From a virus: a stretch of DNA of 36,590 nt. The position numbers were made by a program, and so were the translations under genes. The stretch spans positions 1 to 36,590 of the IMG/VR virus record IMGVR_UViG_3300042291_001101; one strand, given 5' to 3'. Every line of letters starts with the position of its first letter. The stretch's first letter is position 1. Of this stretch, positions 5,979 to 14,071 are shown one piece after another. The notes beneath the pieces were generated by a model that worked only from the letters and a program-made list of their open reading frames with translations, ran no database searches and was not told the DNA's origin.

Positions 5979-7570
5979 TGCGACCCAAAAAGCCGAGCAA
6001 GCCTGCTATCCCGCAGGCCAAGAAACCCAAGACGCCCAAGCGAGCCGATGTGACGGTGCCGCAGAAGCAGGCGTCGGGAGGCGGCTCCGGCCCGGGCATC
6101 TTCTCCAATTTCGAGTCGGCGAAGTTCAGCAACAAGCGTTCTTGGATTTGGTCGTCTTGGCCGCAGGACTTCAAGAAGACCATGACGGTCTTCGACCGCA
6201 TGGAGACCACGCGCAAGATGCGCTGGTTGGAGTTGAACGCCGGCCTGATCCGTCAGGTGCTGTCGGACATGGCCCTCTACACGGTCGGGGCTGGCATCAA
6301 GCCCCAGTCCCAGTCTGGCGACGAGATGTGGGACGACGCCGCCGAAATTTACTTCAAGCAATGGGCTTCCCGCGCTTGCGACATCACTGGCCGTTTCTCG
6401 TTCTTTGAACTCCAGCACATCTGCTGCCGCCTGATGGATCGTGACGGCGAGTGCTTCATCATCAAGACCCGTGGCCCCGGCGGAGAACCCCGTCTTCAGG
6501 TCATCGAGAGCCACCGTGTCGGCAACTCGTCGAACAACGAAGTGCCTCCGGGCATGGTGGACGGCATTCAGTTTGGCCCCTACGGTCAGCCCATCTTCTA
6601 CAACGTCATCCGTTCCGACGGCTCCAGCCGCCTGGTGCCGGCCAATGCCGTGATGCATCTCTACGAACCCGAGCTGGCCTCGGGTGCGCGAGCCTACAGC
6701 CCCCTCCAGCACTCGATCAACAACTTGGTCGATATGCTGGAAATCCTGTCCCTCGAAAAACTCGCCGTGAAGACGGCGTCGGACATCACTCGCACGATCA
6801 CCCGTGAGAATCCGAACTTCGACGGCACCCAGTCCGACTTTGAAGCCTTCGGCATGAAGCCGCAGGACTACGGCGACGGCATGACCGACCCGAGCGAGGC
6901 TTCGACCTTCCTCGGCGGCAAGGTGCTGGCCCTCGCCCCAGGCGAACGCCTGGAGTCCTTTGAGTCGAACCGCCCGAACAAGACCTTCGACGGATTCATC
7001 GAACACCTTGAGCGTGATTCTCTCGCAGGGATGCTCCCCTACGAATTCAGCGCGAACCCGACCAAGGCCGGCGGCGCGGTCATGCGTTTCGTGGTGGCCA
7101 AGGCCGACCGCAAATTCTCGCATCGTCAGCAGGTGATGATCCAGCGTTTCCTCACCCCCGTCTGGGGCTACGTCATCGGCTGTGCCATCAAGGACGGCTT
7201 CCTCCGCTCGACCGAGTATTGGACGAACGTCACTTGGACGACGCCCCGCCGTGTCACCGTCGACGCCGGTCGTGACGCGCAGCAGAACCGCATGGACATC
7301 GAGTCCGGCCTCAAGAGCCTTACGGACAACTACCTTGAAGAGGGCCTCGACCCGAAGGAGAAGATGCGCGAGAACGCCGCCGAGAAACGATACCTTCTCG
7401 ACCTGTCCAAGGAGTTCGACGTCCCGCTGTCGATGCTCTACAAGCCGCAGAACGTCGCCCCCGCCGACATCAACGCATCCGTCGCCGACGACGAGGTCAA
7501 GATGGACGACGGTGCGAAGATCGTCGAAGACGACGTCGACCCTGACGACGAAGAAACCTTCAAAAAATAA
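5978..7570 (+). CDS. Portal protein, lambda gpB family
   Basis: The portal forms the dodecameric ring through which DNA enters the head. The 530-aa product has the lambda-type portal pattern: a basic, proline-rich N-terminus (about 1-35), then the core from about 60 with RKMRWLELNAGLIRQVLSDM and GAGIKPQSQSG. The segment LMDRDGECFIIK and the surrounding ADAVMHLY-like region (NAVMHLYEPE) follow, and the C-terminal tail is acidic (DDVDPDDEE). Length matches gpB (533 aa). It overlaps the gpW-like gene by TGATG and is followed 3 bases later by the S49 protease, as in lambda B-C. Confidence 0.92.
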   Translation: MRPKKPSKPAIPQAKKPKTPKRADVTVPQKQASGGGSGPGIFSNFESAKFSNKRSWIWSSWPQDFKKTMTVFDRMETTRKMRWLELNAGLIRQVLSDMALYTVGAGIKPQSQSGDEMWDDAAEIYFKQWASRACDITGRFSFFELQHICCRLMDRDGECFIIKTRGPGGEPRLQVIESHRVGNSSNNEVPPGMVDGIQFGPYGQPIFYNVIRSDGSSRLVPANAVMHLYEPELASGARAYSPLQHSINNLVDMLEILSLEKLAVKTASDITRTITRENPNFDGTQSDFEAFGMKPQDYGDGMTDPSEASTFLGGKVLALAPGERLESFESNRPNKTFDGFIEHLERDSLAGMLPYEFSANPTKAGGAVMRFVVAKADRKFSHRQQVMIQRFLTPVWGYVIGCAIKDGFLRSTEYWTNVTWTTPRRVTVDAGRDAQQNRMDIESGLKSLTDNYLEEGLDPKEKMRENAAEKRYLLDLSKEFDVPLSMLYKPQNVAPADINASVADDEVKMDDGAKIVEDDVDPDDEETFKK

Positions 7571-7573
7571 TCC

Positions 7574-8653
7574 ATGTATTCCCTTTCCAACGCTTTCAAG
7601 ACCTTCTCGCCGATTCTAATCGAGCCGACGAAGGCCAAGGCTTACCTCGATAAGGTGGCCGAAATCTCCCCCGCCGACATCAAGGGCAACGGGGATATCG
7701 AGGACATGATGGAGATGCTCTTTGGCCCACGTCCGATGCTCGTCAAGAGCGGCGAGCTGGCAATCATCCCCGTCAAGGGAGTCATCGGTTCCGGCCTTAC
7801 GGAACTCGAAAAGATGATGGGCGCGGTCGACGTCGATGACGTCGAAGAGATGTTGGAGGAAGCCGAGCGTGACCCCGGCGTCGAGCATATCATCTTTGAC
7901 TTCGACTCGCCTGGCGGAACTGTCACCGGCGTTCCCGAACTCGCCGAACGCATCCGCAAGTGCAAGAAGCACACCATCGGCTACACCTGCAAGCAGTCCT
8001 GCTCCGCAGCCATGTGGCTGATGAGCCAATGCGATGAGACCTACGCCAGCCCGTCGGCCACCGTCGGCAGCATCGGCGTCTACATTCCGTTCTACGACAT
8101 GAAGGCGGCTTTCGCCGAAGACGGCATCACCGTCGACCTGATCAAGTCAGGCTGGGCCAAGGGAGCTGGTTTCGCCGGAACCTCCCTCACCCCCGAACAG
8201 CGTAAACTCTTCCAAGACGACTGCGACGAGTCCCACGCCTGGTTCATTTCCGACATCCTCAAGGTTCGCACCTACGCCGACCCCATTGATATGCAGGGTC
8301 AATGCTGGACGGGCAAGAAAGCCGCCGAGAAGAACCTCATCTCTGGCCTGATGAACACCCTTGACGATGTCCTGATGGCCATCGACCCCGAGGAATACGC
8401 CATTTACGAACGCGCCGAAAAACAGGTGCCTTCGACCGGCCCCGCCGGCTACGCCCAGGCCGCCGATGTCTCTCCCGAGCAGGGCGAGAAAGACGACGGC
8501 GTCGCTCCGATCTCCGACGACAAGAAGAAGAAAAAGAAGAAAAAGAAGAAGCCCGACGGCACGGACTCGGATGAAGACGAAGATGAGGACGAAGCCGAGA
8601 TTCCCGACGACGGATGCCCCCCTGTGGACACCGACTGCAAGCCCAAGGCTTGA
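7574..8653 (+). CDS. S49 (SppA/gpC-type) capsid maturation protease
   Basis: This serine protease cuts scaffold and/or portal during head maturation. The S49 core is clear: SPGGTVTGVPELAERI at about residues 112-127, the nucleophile Ser144 in QSCSAAMWL, and the probable general base Lys196 in KSGWAKGAGF. GSIGVY lies between them. After the catalytic domain the C-terminus becomes low-complexity: ten lysines in a row, then DSDEDEDEDEAEIPDD. The lysine tract is encoded by an A-rich run (8521-8551) that could provoke ribosome slippage. The stop codon lies inside late motif copy 2, immediately before the scaffold gene. Lambda makes its scaffold from inside C; here it is a separate gene. Confidence 0.92.
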   Translation: MYSLSNAFKTFSPILIEPTKAKAYLDKVAEISPADIKGNGDIEDMMEMLFGPRPMLVKSGELAIIPVKGVIGSGLTELEKMMGAVDVDDVEEMLEEAERDPGVEHIIFDFDSPGGTVTGVPELAERIRKCKKHTIGYTCKQSCSAAMWLMSQCDETYASPSATVGSIGVYIPFYDMKAAFAEDGITVDLIKSGWAKGAGFAGTSLTPEQRKLFQDDCDESHAWFISDILKVRTYADPIDMQGQCWTGKKAAEKNLISGLMNTLDDVLMAIDPEEYAIYERAEKQVPSTGPAGYAQAADVSPEQGEKDDGVAPISDDKKKKKKKKKKPDGTDSDEDEDEDEAEIPDDGCPPVDTDCKPKA

Positions 8654-8668
8654 CACTTGGCTAAACCC
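8650..8668 (+). promoter_or_regulatory. Late motif copy 2
   Basis: TTGACA-CTT-GGCTAAACCC is an exact consensus match. The stop codon TGA of the protease gene is embedded in it, and the scaffold ATG follows 3 bases later. Confidence 0.85.
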
Positions 8669-8671
8669 AAG

Positions 8672-9133
8672 ATGACGCTCGAAGAACGCCTTAACTCGCT
8701 GAAGGAAGCCTTCACCGGCAAGACCGCTGAGGTCGAAGCCAAGGCCAGCGAAGTTGCCTCCCTGTCCGCTAAGGTGGACGAACTGACCGCTGCGATGTCC
8801 GCTAAGGACGCTTCGCTCGCCGAGTTCACCGCCAAGGTCGAAGACCTCACCGCCAAGCTCGCCGCCGCCGATGAACTTCGTGCGAAGGCCGAAGCCCAGG
8901 CGAAGGAAATCCACGCCTCTCAGGAAACCGCTGGCAAGAAGGCCGCTGCTATCGCCGCCTCCGTCGGCGTCTCCCCCCTTGAAGTCACCCCCGCCGAAGT
9001 CGCCGCTACCTCCAAGAGCGACGAGGATATCTCCGCCGAGTGGGTGGCCCTCAAGCAGAAGGACGGCAAAGCCGCCTCTGATTTCTACAGCAAGAACCGT
9101 CCGGCCATCCTCCGCGCCGCCGGCCTTCGCTGA
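8672..9133 (+). CDS. Probable capsid scaffold protein, 153 aa
   Basis: Scaffold proteins organise the procapsid and are removed by the protease encoded upstream. The product is a long, alanine/lysine/glutamate-rich coiled coil (about residues 1-95, with many LxxK and LTAK repeats such as SLSAKVDELTAAMSAKDASL). A short C-terminal helical domain follows (SDFYSKNRPAILRAAGLR), basic as expected for coat-protein contact. The ATG at 8672 is preferred over a TTG at 8657 because the TTG lies inside the late motif. Position between protease and major capsid protein supports the call; lambda Nu3 and similar scaffolds have the same composition. Confidence 0.8.
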   Translation: MTLEERLNSLKEAFTGKTAEVEAKASEVASLSAKVDELTAAMSAKDASLAEFTAKVEDLTAKLAAADELRAKAEAQAKEIHASQETAGKKAAAIAASVGVSPLEVTPAEVAATSKSDEDISAEWVALKQKDGKAASDFYSKNRPAILRAAGLR

Positions 9134-9168
9134 TCCTTTCCCTCTCCAACCCAAACTAACTCCCTACT

Positions 9169-10083
9169 ATGTCTAACAGCATTGGTGGCTTGACCCTCCA
9201 GCTCGTCGCTGAAGAGTCCCTCCGCACCCTCGTCCCCGAACTCGTTCCCCTGACCGAGATCGCCGTCACCGACTTCGGCAACTACGTCGCCGAGCGCGGC
9301 ACCACGGTTCACACCCGTTACGCCGACTCCTTCACGGCCACGACCTTCAACCCGGCCAACGGTTTCGTCCCCGCCGACGCTAACTCGACGGACGTCCCCG
9401 TGACCATCGCCGACCTGAAGTATGTCGACGTCGCCTTCACCGACTACGAAGCCTCCACCCTCAGCCTGGAACGCCTCCGTCGCCTCTTCTTCGCCCCGAT
9501 TGCCAACGCCGTCCAGAAGTCCCTGTTCGACGAAGTCCTCTCCAAGGTGACCGCCGCTAACTTCGCCAACGCTGCTTACTCCGGCTCCACCGCTGGTTTC
9601 AACCGCATCGCCGTTGCGAACGCCGCCAAGAACCTCACCAAGGCCAACCTGCCTCACATGAACCGTAAGCTCCTGCTCTCGCCGGACGCTCTCGGCCAGC
9701 TCGTTCAGGATGCGTCTGTCGCCCAGACCTTCTCCTACGGTAACAGCGATGTGATCCAGAAGAACGCCATCAGCAAGGAACTCCACGGCTTCAGCGTCTC
9801 TGAGTACAACGGCTTCCCGACCTCTGGTACGCCCTTCACCGAAGGTCTCAACGGTGTGGCCTCCTGCAAGGAAGGTCTCGTCATCGTGACCCGTGTTCCT
9901 GCTACCCCGACCACCGGCGGTGGCGAACAGATGGTCGTTCAGGACCCGGACAGCAAGTTCTCCTTCGCTCTCCGCTACTGGTACAACTGGCAGGCCGGTA
10001 AGCACAATATGTCGGCCCTCTGGCTCGTTGGTTCTGCGGTCGGTAACCCGAACGCCCTCCAGCGCATCGCCTTCACCTCGTAA
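9169..10083 (+). CDS. Major capsid protein
   Basis: This 304-residue protein is the expected HK97-fold coat. It has an N-terminal arm, a helix with SLERLRRLFFAPIANAVQKS near residues 104-123 (spine-helix-like), a mid-region with LLSPDALGQLVQDASVAQ, and a beta-rich C-terminus ending FALRYWYNWQAGKHNMSALW. The family resembles P22/major-capsid-like coats of lambda-type packaging modules. Codon use is extremely uniform (GCC, GTC, CTC, AAC), as in highly expressed genes. A strong intrinsic terminator follows at 10126-10163. No Shine-Dalgarno sequence precedes the ATG (CTAACTCCCTACTATG). Confidence 0.9.
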   Translation: MSNSIGGLTLQLVAEESLRTLVPELVPLTEIAVTDFGNYVAERGTTVHTRYADSFTATTFNPANGFVPADANSTDVPVTIADLKYVDVAFTDYEASTLSLERLRRLFFAPIANAVQKSLFDEVLSKVTAANFANAAYSGSTAGFNRIAVANAAKNLTKANLPHMNRKLLLSPDALGQLVQDASVAQTFSYGNSDVIQKNAISKELHGFSVSEYNGFPTSGTPFTEGLNGVASCKEGLVIVTRVPATPTTGGGEQMVVQDPDSKFSFALRYWYNWQAGKHNMSALWLVGSAVGNPNALQRIAFTS

Positions 10084-10088
10084 GTTTC

Positions 10089-10108
10089 GGGGGAGTTTAA
10101 AATCCCCC
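10089..10108 (+). terminator. Small hairpin after the capsid gene
   Basis: GGGGGA (10089-10094) pairs with TCCCCC (10103-10108) around GTTTAAAA, 6 bases after the capsid stop codon. It has no T-run of its own. It may protect the capsid mRNA 3' end or assist the stronger terminator just downstream. Confidence 0.5.
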
Positions 10109-10125
10109 AAAGCGACAATGCGAAG

Positions 10126-10163
10126 CCCTCTCCCCGCGCCACGGGGGGAGGGTTTCTTATTTT
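10126..10163 (+). terminator. Strong intrinsic terminator after the major capsid gene
   Basis: CCCTCTCCCCG (10126-10136) pairs with CGGGGGGAGGG (10142-10152) over 11 bp with one T-G pair and a 5-base loop, then comes TTTCTTATTTT. The last Ts of the tract are also the first bases of late motif copy 3. Transcription therefore probably ends here and restarts for the tail genes. Confidence 0.9.
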
Positions 10164-10180
10164 GACAATGGGCTAAACCC
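10162..10180 (+). promoter_or_regulatory. Late motif copy 3
   Basis: TTGACA-ATG-GGCTAAACCC is an exact consensus match placed directly after an intrinsic terminator. The start codon of the next gene follows with no spacer (10181), so a promoter firing at the end of this motif would make a leaderless mRNA. Confidence 0.88.
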
Positions 10181-10519
10181 ATGTCGGGAATCACGGACGA
10201 ATGGGCTGTAGACGCCTCGGAAATCCTTTCCGAGATTCCTAAGGCCGTGACCGTTAAAAACGTCCCAGGCGGGACGCCAGTAGCCTTAAACGCGCTGATG
10301 TCGCAGCCGGCCATCATGCAGGACTTGGAAACGGGGGGCTTTATGAACCAGACCTCGTTCGACATGAAGTTCCTGCGGACGGACGCTGCCGCCAATCCGG
10401 GGCTGATCGCCTTCGGGAACGTGGTGGCCTATGGGGGTCAGGAGTTCCGCATTATGACCGTGACCGACCGCACCCCCTCCGCCTGGGTCATCGTCAAAGT
10501 CCAGACCAAGGTTCAGTAA
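10181..10519 (+). CDS. Probable head-completion / head-tail joining protein, 112 aa
   Basis: No signature motif is visible. The product has a short helical N-terminus (MSGITDEWAVDASEILSEIP) and a beta-rich remainder with FGNVVAYGGQEFRIMTVTDR, a layout common in stopper or gpFII-like proteins that close the filled head and dock the tail. It follows the capsid gene and precedes a gpZ-like gene, matching the lambda order E-FII-Z. The start is set by the abutting late motif. It ends in a TAATG overlap with the next gene, indicating coupling. Confidence 0.55.
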   Translation: MSGITDEWAVDASEILSEIPKAVTVKNVPGGTPVALNALMSQPAIMQDLETGGFMNQTSFDMKFLRTDAAANPGLIAFGNVVAYGGQEFRIMTVTDRTPSAWVIVKVQTKVQ

Positions 10520-11478
10520 TGGCCTTAGTGGTCACAGTCGCCAAGGGCGTCAAAGTGGATTACACGCAGATGGCGAAGCATCTGGCCATTTATGCCTTGG
10601 TCATGCGTAAGACTTCCGAGGAAATCGTGAAGCAGCAGGCGCGGTTGTTCGCCAAAGATATGTGCGATTTTACGCCGCCTTTCTCCGGCTCCCAGCCCTC
10701 TATCACCAAGGGAGGCGATGGAGGTTTTGGCAACAAAGCTCGTAATAAGGGAAGGGACGCCGTCAGCCGTGACGTCCGTAAGATTTTCGCCCCCCTGCAC
10801 TTCGCTTCCGCCGCTTCTGTTGCAGCGCGTAATCATATCGGCGTATTCTCGGCTTGGGCTAGGGCCAAGATGAAACTTCCGCAGGTATCTGACCCGGGGT
10901 ATATCTTCCAGATGATCAAAGACCGAGGTGGTATCATCGGCCAAGGTGAACTTGATTATTTTATCAGGATCATGGGCAATAAGGCCGCATCTAACGCCAA
11001 GTTCCTTCTTGGAACTACTGAAGGTAGGATTAAAAATATCCATGAAAGCCTGCGTGGTAAGCCTTCTTACAAGGTTTCAAAGATGCGTGATTCCGAGAAG
11101 TTCTATGTTGACGATTGGAAGCCTGTTGAGTCCTACATCAAGCGGGTGCAGCAGCGCGTCGGTAAACTCAAGTCCGGCTGGTATTACGCCGGCCTAAAAC
11201 TCGGCAGGATGCCAACCTCCGCCTGGGTTATGAACCAAGGTGCAGGTACCTCTATTTATGTTCCGCGCCTTGGCACCGCCCACCCTACCATCAAGCTCGG
11301 CTCAACCGTAGGCCGTAACTACAGCCAAGGCTACCACTTTATGCGTATGGCCATGAACCACCGCGCCTTTGCGATGCGGGTGGCCATCCTCAAGCATTTG
11401 CAAGCCCCGCGCAACCACGGTAAGTTGATAGATGTAATCAACCGCCTGAAGGGCTTCAATTTAACCAATACACCCTGA
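10519..11478 (+). CDS. Probable minor tail / neck protein (gpZ-like)
   Basis: The 319-aa basic, mixed alpha/beta protein begins MALVVTVAKGVKVDYTQMAK and contains a helical segment (LVMRKTSEEIVKQQARLFAK), DFTPPFSG and long lysine/arginine-rich stretches. DFTPPFSG followed by glycine-rich linkers is typical of HK97 gp10/gpZ-type neck proteins, which help join head and tail. The order (after the stopper, before the tail terminator) supports this. Base composition is slightly more AT-rich in 10890-11260 than in flanking genes. A TGATG overlap links it to the next gene. Confidence 0.6.
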   Translation: MALVVTVAKGVKVDYTQMAKHLAIYALVMRKTSEEIVKQQARLFAKDMCDFTPPFSGSQPSITKGGDGGFGNKARNKGRDAVSRDVRKIFAPLHFASAASVAARNHIGVFSAWARAKMKLPQVSDPGYIFQMIKDRGGIIGQGELDYFIRIMGNKAASNAKFLLGTTEGRIKNIHESLRGKPSYKVSKMRDSEKFYVDDWKPVESYIKRVQQRVGKLKSGWYYAGLKLGRMPTSAWVMNQGAGTSIYVPRLGTAHPTIKLGSTVGRNYSQGYHFMRMAMNHRAFAMRVAILKHLQAPRNHGKLIDVINRLKGFNLTNTP

Positions 11479-11921
11479 TGCCCCCCCCTGCCTTCTTCAG
11501 TTTCCGTACCGTCCTTGAGAACAGGGTGGCCGGCTACCTTGAGCCGCTGTTCCCAGGCGTCGCCGTCCATAAGGGCGTGACCGACGAAATCCGGGTCATC
11601 CCGATCATCATCGCCCATGCCGAGTCCAGCAGCAACATCGACGACCTCGGCTCCAAGACCCTCGGCAACTACAAGGCGACCCTGAAACTATTCATCTACT
11701 CGTCCGCCGACGACGAGACGCTGGAAGTCCACCGCGCTAGGGTCGTGGAGGTCATCGGTGCCATGCGCGACGTGCCGGCCCTGAAAGCCCTTTGGAACCC
11801 CTCCACGGACGGCCAGTTGTACGACCTGTGGATTGAGAACGACGAGGAAGGCATGAGCCAGCGACGCTACGGCAACGTGCTGGAATATACCGTCTGGGGC
11901 GTCATGCCCCCGTCCCCTTGA
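11478..11921 (+). CDS. Probable tail terminator (gpU-like), 147 aa
   Basis: Tail terminators cap the tube and form the docking ring to the head. The product starts with a helix (FRTVLENRVAGYLEPLFPGV) and then alternates strands and helices. It includes NYKATLKLFIYSSADDETLE followed by a helix VHRARVVEVIGAMRDVPALK, and ends in a strand (GNVLEYTVWGVMP). This is the alpha/beta layout of gpU-like proteins, and the 147-aa length is close to theirs (about 130). It is coupled to the gpZ-like gene (TGATG). Its TGA stop lies inside late motif copy 4. Confidence 0.6.
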   Translation: MPPPAFFSFRTVLENRVAGYLEPLFPGVAVHKGVTDEIRVIPIIIAHAESSSNIDDLGSKTLGNYKATLKLFIYSSADDETLEVHRARVVEVIGAMRDVPALKALWNPSTDGQLYDLWIENDEEGMSQRRYGNVLEYTVWGVMPPSP

Positions 11922-11936
11922 CACTTGGCTAAACCC
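11918..11936 (+). promoter_or_regulatory. Late motif copy 4
   Basis: TTGACA-CTT-GGCTAAACCC is identical over 19 bases to copy 2. As there, the upstream gene's TGA stop is embedded in TTGACA. The next ATG (11945) is 8 bases downstream. Confidence 0.87.
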
Positions 11937-11944
11937 ATACGACT

Positions 11945-12274
11945 ATGGCAATCGATTACGGCGTAGCACACTTTTACGGACTCTATGGCACGGTCACCTA
12001 TGCGACCCTCCAGTCCGACTCTCTCTCCCAGAGCTTCAAGATTGACGTCGAAGTCATGGACGAAGAAGGCCGTGTCATCACCGACCGCCTGGACGATATC
12101 TATCAGGAAATCACCCTTGAGGGTGTCCTCAAGGACGGAACGACCCCGGAAATCGGCACCCAGTTCACCTACCTCGGTATTCAATGGATTCTGAAGTCCC
12201 TTGAAGACAAGGGTACGAACAAGGACTTCCGCAAGGTCACCGTAAAGGGCGTTAAGTACTCGCAGATCGCCTAA
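11945..12274 (+). CDS. Small beta-rich tail protein (tube candidate), 109 aa
   Basis: The position corresponds to lambda V, the tail tube. The product is short and strand-rich: SDSLSQSFKIDVEVMDEEGR, DDIYQEITLEGVLKDGTTPE, then FTYLGIQWILKSLEDK and a final strand KVTVKGVKY. Such alternation fits a single tube-type beta domain, but 109 aa is short for a tube protein (usually 140-250). It has its own late motif, consistent with a need for high expression. A different tail-tube candidate is the 311-aa protein at 14071. Confidence 0.5.
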   Translation: MAIDYGVAHFYGLYGTVTYATLQSDSLSQSFKIDVEVMDEEGRVITDRLDDIYQEITLEGVLKDGTTPEIGTQFTYLGIQWILKSLEDKGTNKDFRKVTVKGVKYSQIA

Positions 12275-12290
12275 TAGGGCGGCATCCACG

Positions 12291-12884
12291 ATGGATGCTC
12301 GATACCTACAGGCTACGACCGTCCTGCCCCACCAAAACAAGGTGTGCGGCAGGACGCTTCGCCCTTTCTGCCTGCGTCACCGAATCGCGCTGGAGGCCAT
12401 TGAGTCTCCGTTTCTCGACCCGGAAAAGTACCAGTTTAACCCGGTTCAGGTCGTCATGGCGGCGCGGATTCTGTCGACCTACGACAAGGAGGAGATGGCC
12501 CGTCCTCTGTCCTTTATCGAAAAACTATACATCGCCCGGATGGCGATCAGCAAGAAGTACTACTCGCGCTGCGTGGGTACGATTCTCGGCTGCATCAAAT
12601 TGACCCTTTCATACCCTAAGTTCTGGAAAAAGGAGGAGAAGGAGGGCGTTAAGAAGTATGAAGCAATTCCCTTCCCCCTTTCCTGCGTTTCTAACCTTTG
12701 CCGTAATGGAGTCAGCCTGGAGGAGGCATGGACGATGCCGGAAGGCGAAGCCGTATGGATGTCCGTAGCCAGCGCAATCTACAACGGATCAAAGCTGGAA
12801 ATCCTATCCACCGAGGAAGAAAAAGATTTAGAGAATTTCGACGCCCGTATTGAAGCCTACAAAAAGGCGAACAACCTACCCTGA
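12291..12884 (+). CDS. Probable tail assembly chaperone, 197 aa
   Basis: The gene lies between the small tail protein and the tape measure, the place of tail assembly chaperones in nearly all siphophages. The 197-residue product is largely helical: LSFIEKLYIARMAISKKYYS, then WTMPEGEAVWMSVASAIYNG (the W-x-M/MP-E-A-xW arrangement common in chaperones), and a charged C-terminus (EEEKDLENFDARIEAYKK). Chaperones usually extend through a programmed frameshift, but no slippery heptamer or overlapping second frame is evident before the stop at 12884. The tape measure starts 5 bases later. Confidence 0.55.
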   Translation: MDARYLQATTVLPHQNKVCGRTLRPFCLRHRIALEAIESPFLDPEKYQFNPVQVVMAARILSTYDKEEMARPLSFIEKLYIARMAISKKYYSRCVGTILGCIKLTLSYPKFWKKEEKEGVKKYEAIPFPLSCVSNLCRNGVSLEEAWTMPEGEAVWMSVASAIYNGSKLEILSTEEEKDLENFDARIEAYKKANNLP

Positions 12885-12889
12885 CACCG

Positions 12890-14071
12890 ATGGCAAACCT
12901 TGATCTAACAATCGGACTAGACCAGAGCGAGCTGGAGAAAGGTCTTGCCAGCGCGGGTAAGAAACTCGGAGGTCTTGCTGGTTCTGTCCAGGCGGGTAAG
13001 AATCCTTTTAACGCCGCTGCCGGACAACTCAGTTCTGGCATGGGCATCGGCAGTCTTCTTGGTGGCCCTATCGGTGGCGTCATCGGTGCTTTCTTCGACG
13101 CCTTCGGTGGAATGCTTTCTGCCGCGCTGGCAAAAGTTAAGGAAATCGCCGACTACGCTCAGTCCATCAGGTTGTCATCTTTGACGACTGGTCTTTCAAT
13201 CGATCAGGTTCGCACTGTAGAAGCAATCGGCAAGGCTTTTGGAGTAAGTCTTCAGGGCATGGTAAGTGCTTCGGTAGAGTTCACGCGCCGCATGGGCGAG
13301 GCTCGCATCAAGGGCGGCGAGCTGACCAACATCCTCGCCAAGATGGGAGTCGGGATGGACGAGGTGGCCAACGGTACTTTCAATCACCAGAAGGCGATGA
13401 AGATGCTGGCAGATGCCTATGCCGCCGGCACGGACGAAGCCACGCTGCTTTACTACGGCACCAAAATGTTCGGCGATGCTTTCAAAGACCTTCTACCCAT
13501 CATCAAGGCTGGTTCTAGGGCCATCGACGACGCTGCAAGCAGTTACAAAAAAGCAGACCCAGGCGCGACATCTGCTCTCGGAAGGCTTAAGAATGACATG
13601 GATAACTGGGGAAGAACGTTTGAAAATATTGCAATTGATATGTTTGGCGGATTCGTAGAACAAGTCGAAGGCTGGATGTCTGATATGAAAAACATTTTTA
13701 CGCTTAGTTCTTGGAACCCATTTGAATCATTAGAAGATAAGGTTAAGCGGAGGATGGAGAATGCTCCGAAGCACATGACCAACGAAGAACTCGTGAAATT
13801 CGTGCTTAAGGGTTTTGACCCCGAAGATCGTGAAAAAGCCGAAAAGGAAATCCGAAAGCAGCTCAAGGGTAACGGCAAAGTCCTCTCCCCTTTTGGTATG
13901 GCCGAAGCCGGCGCGGCTTCCCAGATGCAGCAGATGGGCGGCGGCGACATCTTCGGAGCCGTGGCCTTCACCCCCCTTGAACGGATCGCAACGGCCACCG
14001 AGGCCACCGCCGAACATACCCGTCCTAGAGACGAACCACCCCCCCGCACCCCTGACGAACTTTCACGATAA
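12890..14071 (+). CDS. Tape measure protein, short (393 aa)
   Basis: Tape measures set tail length. The N-terminus shows the usual LDLTIGLDQSELEKGLASAG pattern, then a glycine-rich hydrophobic stretch at about residues 50-85 (MGIGSLLGGPIGGVIGAFFD) that could insert into the host membrane. Long helical regions follow (VRTVEAIGKAFGVSLQGMVS and others). At roughly 1.5 angstrom per residue, 393 residues predict a tail of about 60 nm, short for a siphophage. The stretch 13540-13830 is AT-richer than its surroundings. The gene ends in TAATG, overlapping the next start. Confidence 0.75.
   Translation: MANLDLTIGLDQSELEKGLASAGKKLGGLAGSVQAGKNPFNAAAGQLSSGMGIGSLLGGPIGGVIGAFFDAFGGMLSAALAKVKEIADYAQSIRLSSLTTGLSIDQVRTVEAIGKAFGVSLQGMVSASVEFTRRMGEARIKGGELTNILAKMGVGMDEVANGTFNHQKAMKMLADAYAAGTDEATLLYYGTKMFGDAFKDLLPIIKAGSRAIDDAASSYKKADPGATSALGRLKNDMDNWGRTFENIAIDMFGGFVEQVEGWMSDMKNIFTLSSWNPFESLEDKVKRRMENAPKHMTNEELVKFVLKGFDPEDREKAEKEIRKQLKGNGKVLSPFGMAEAGAASQMQQMGGGDIFGAVAFTPLERIATATEATAEHTRPRDEPPPRTPDELSR

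Noticed and set aside
5918-7123. 401-codon open frame on the minus strand
   Set aside because: Antisense shadow of the portal gene; composition is random-looking and rich in Val/Gly/Arg.
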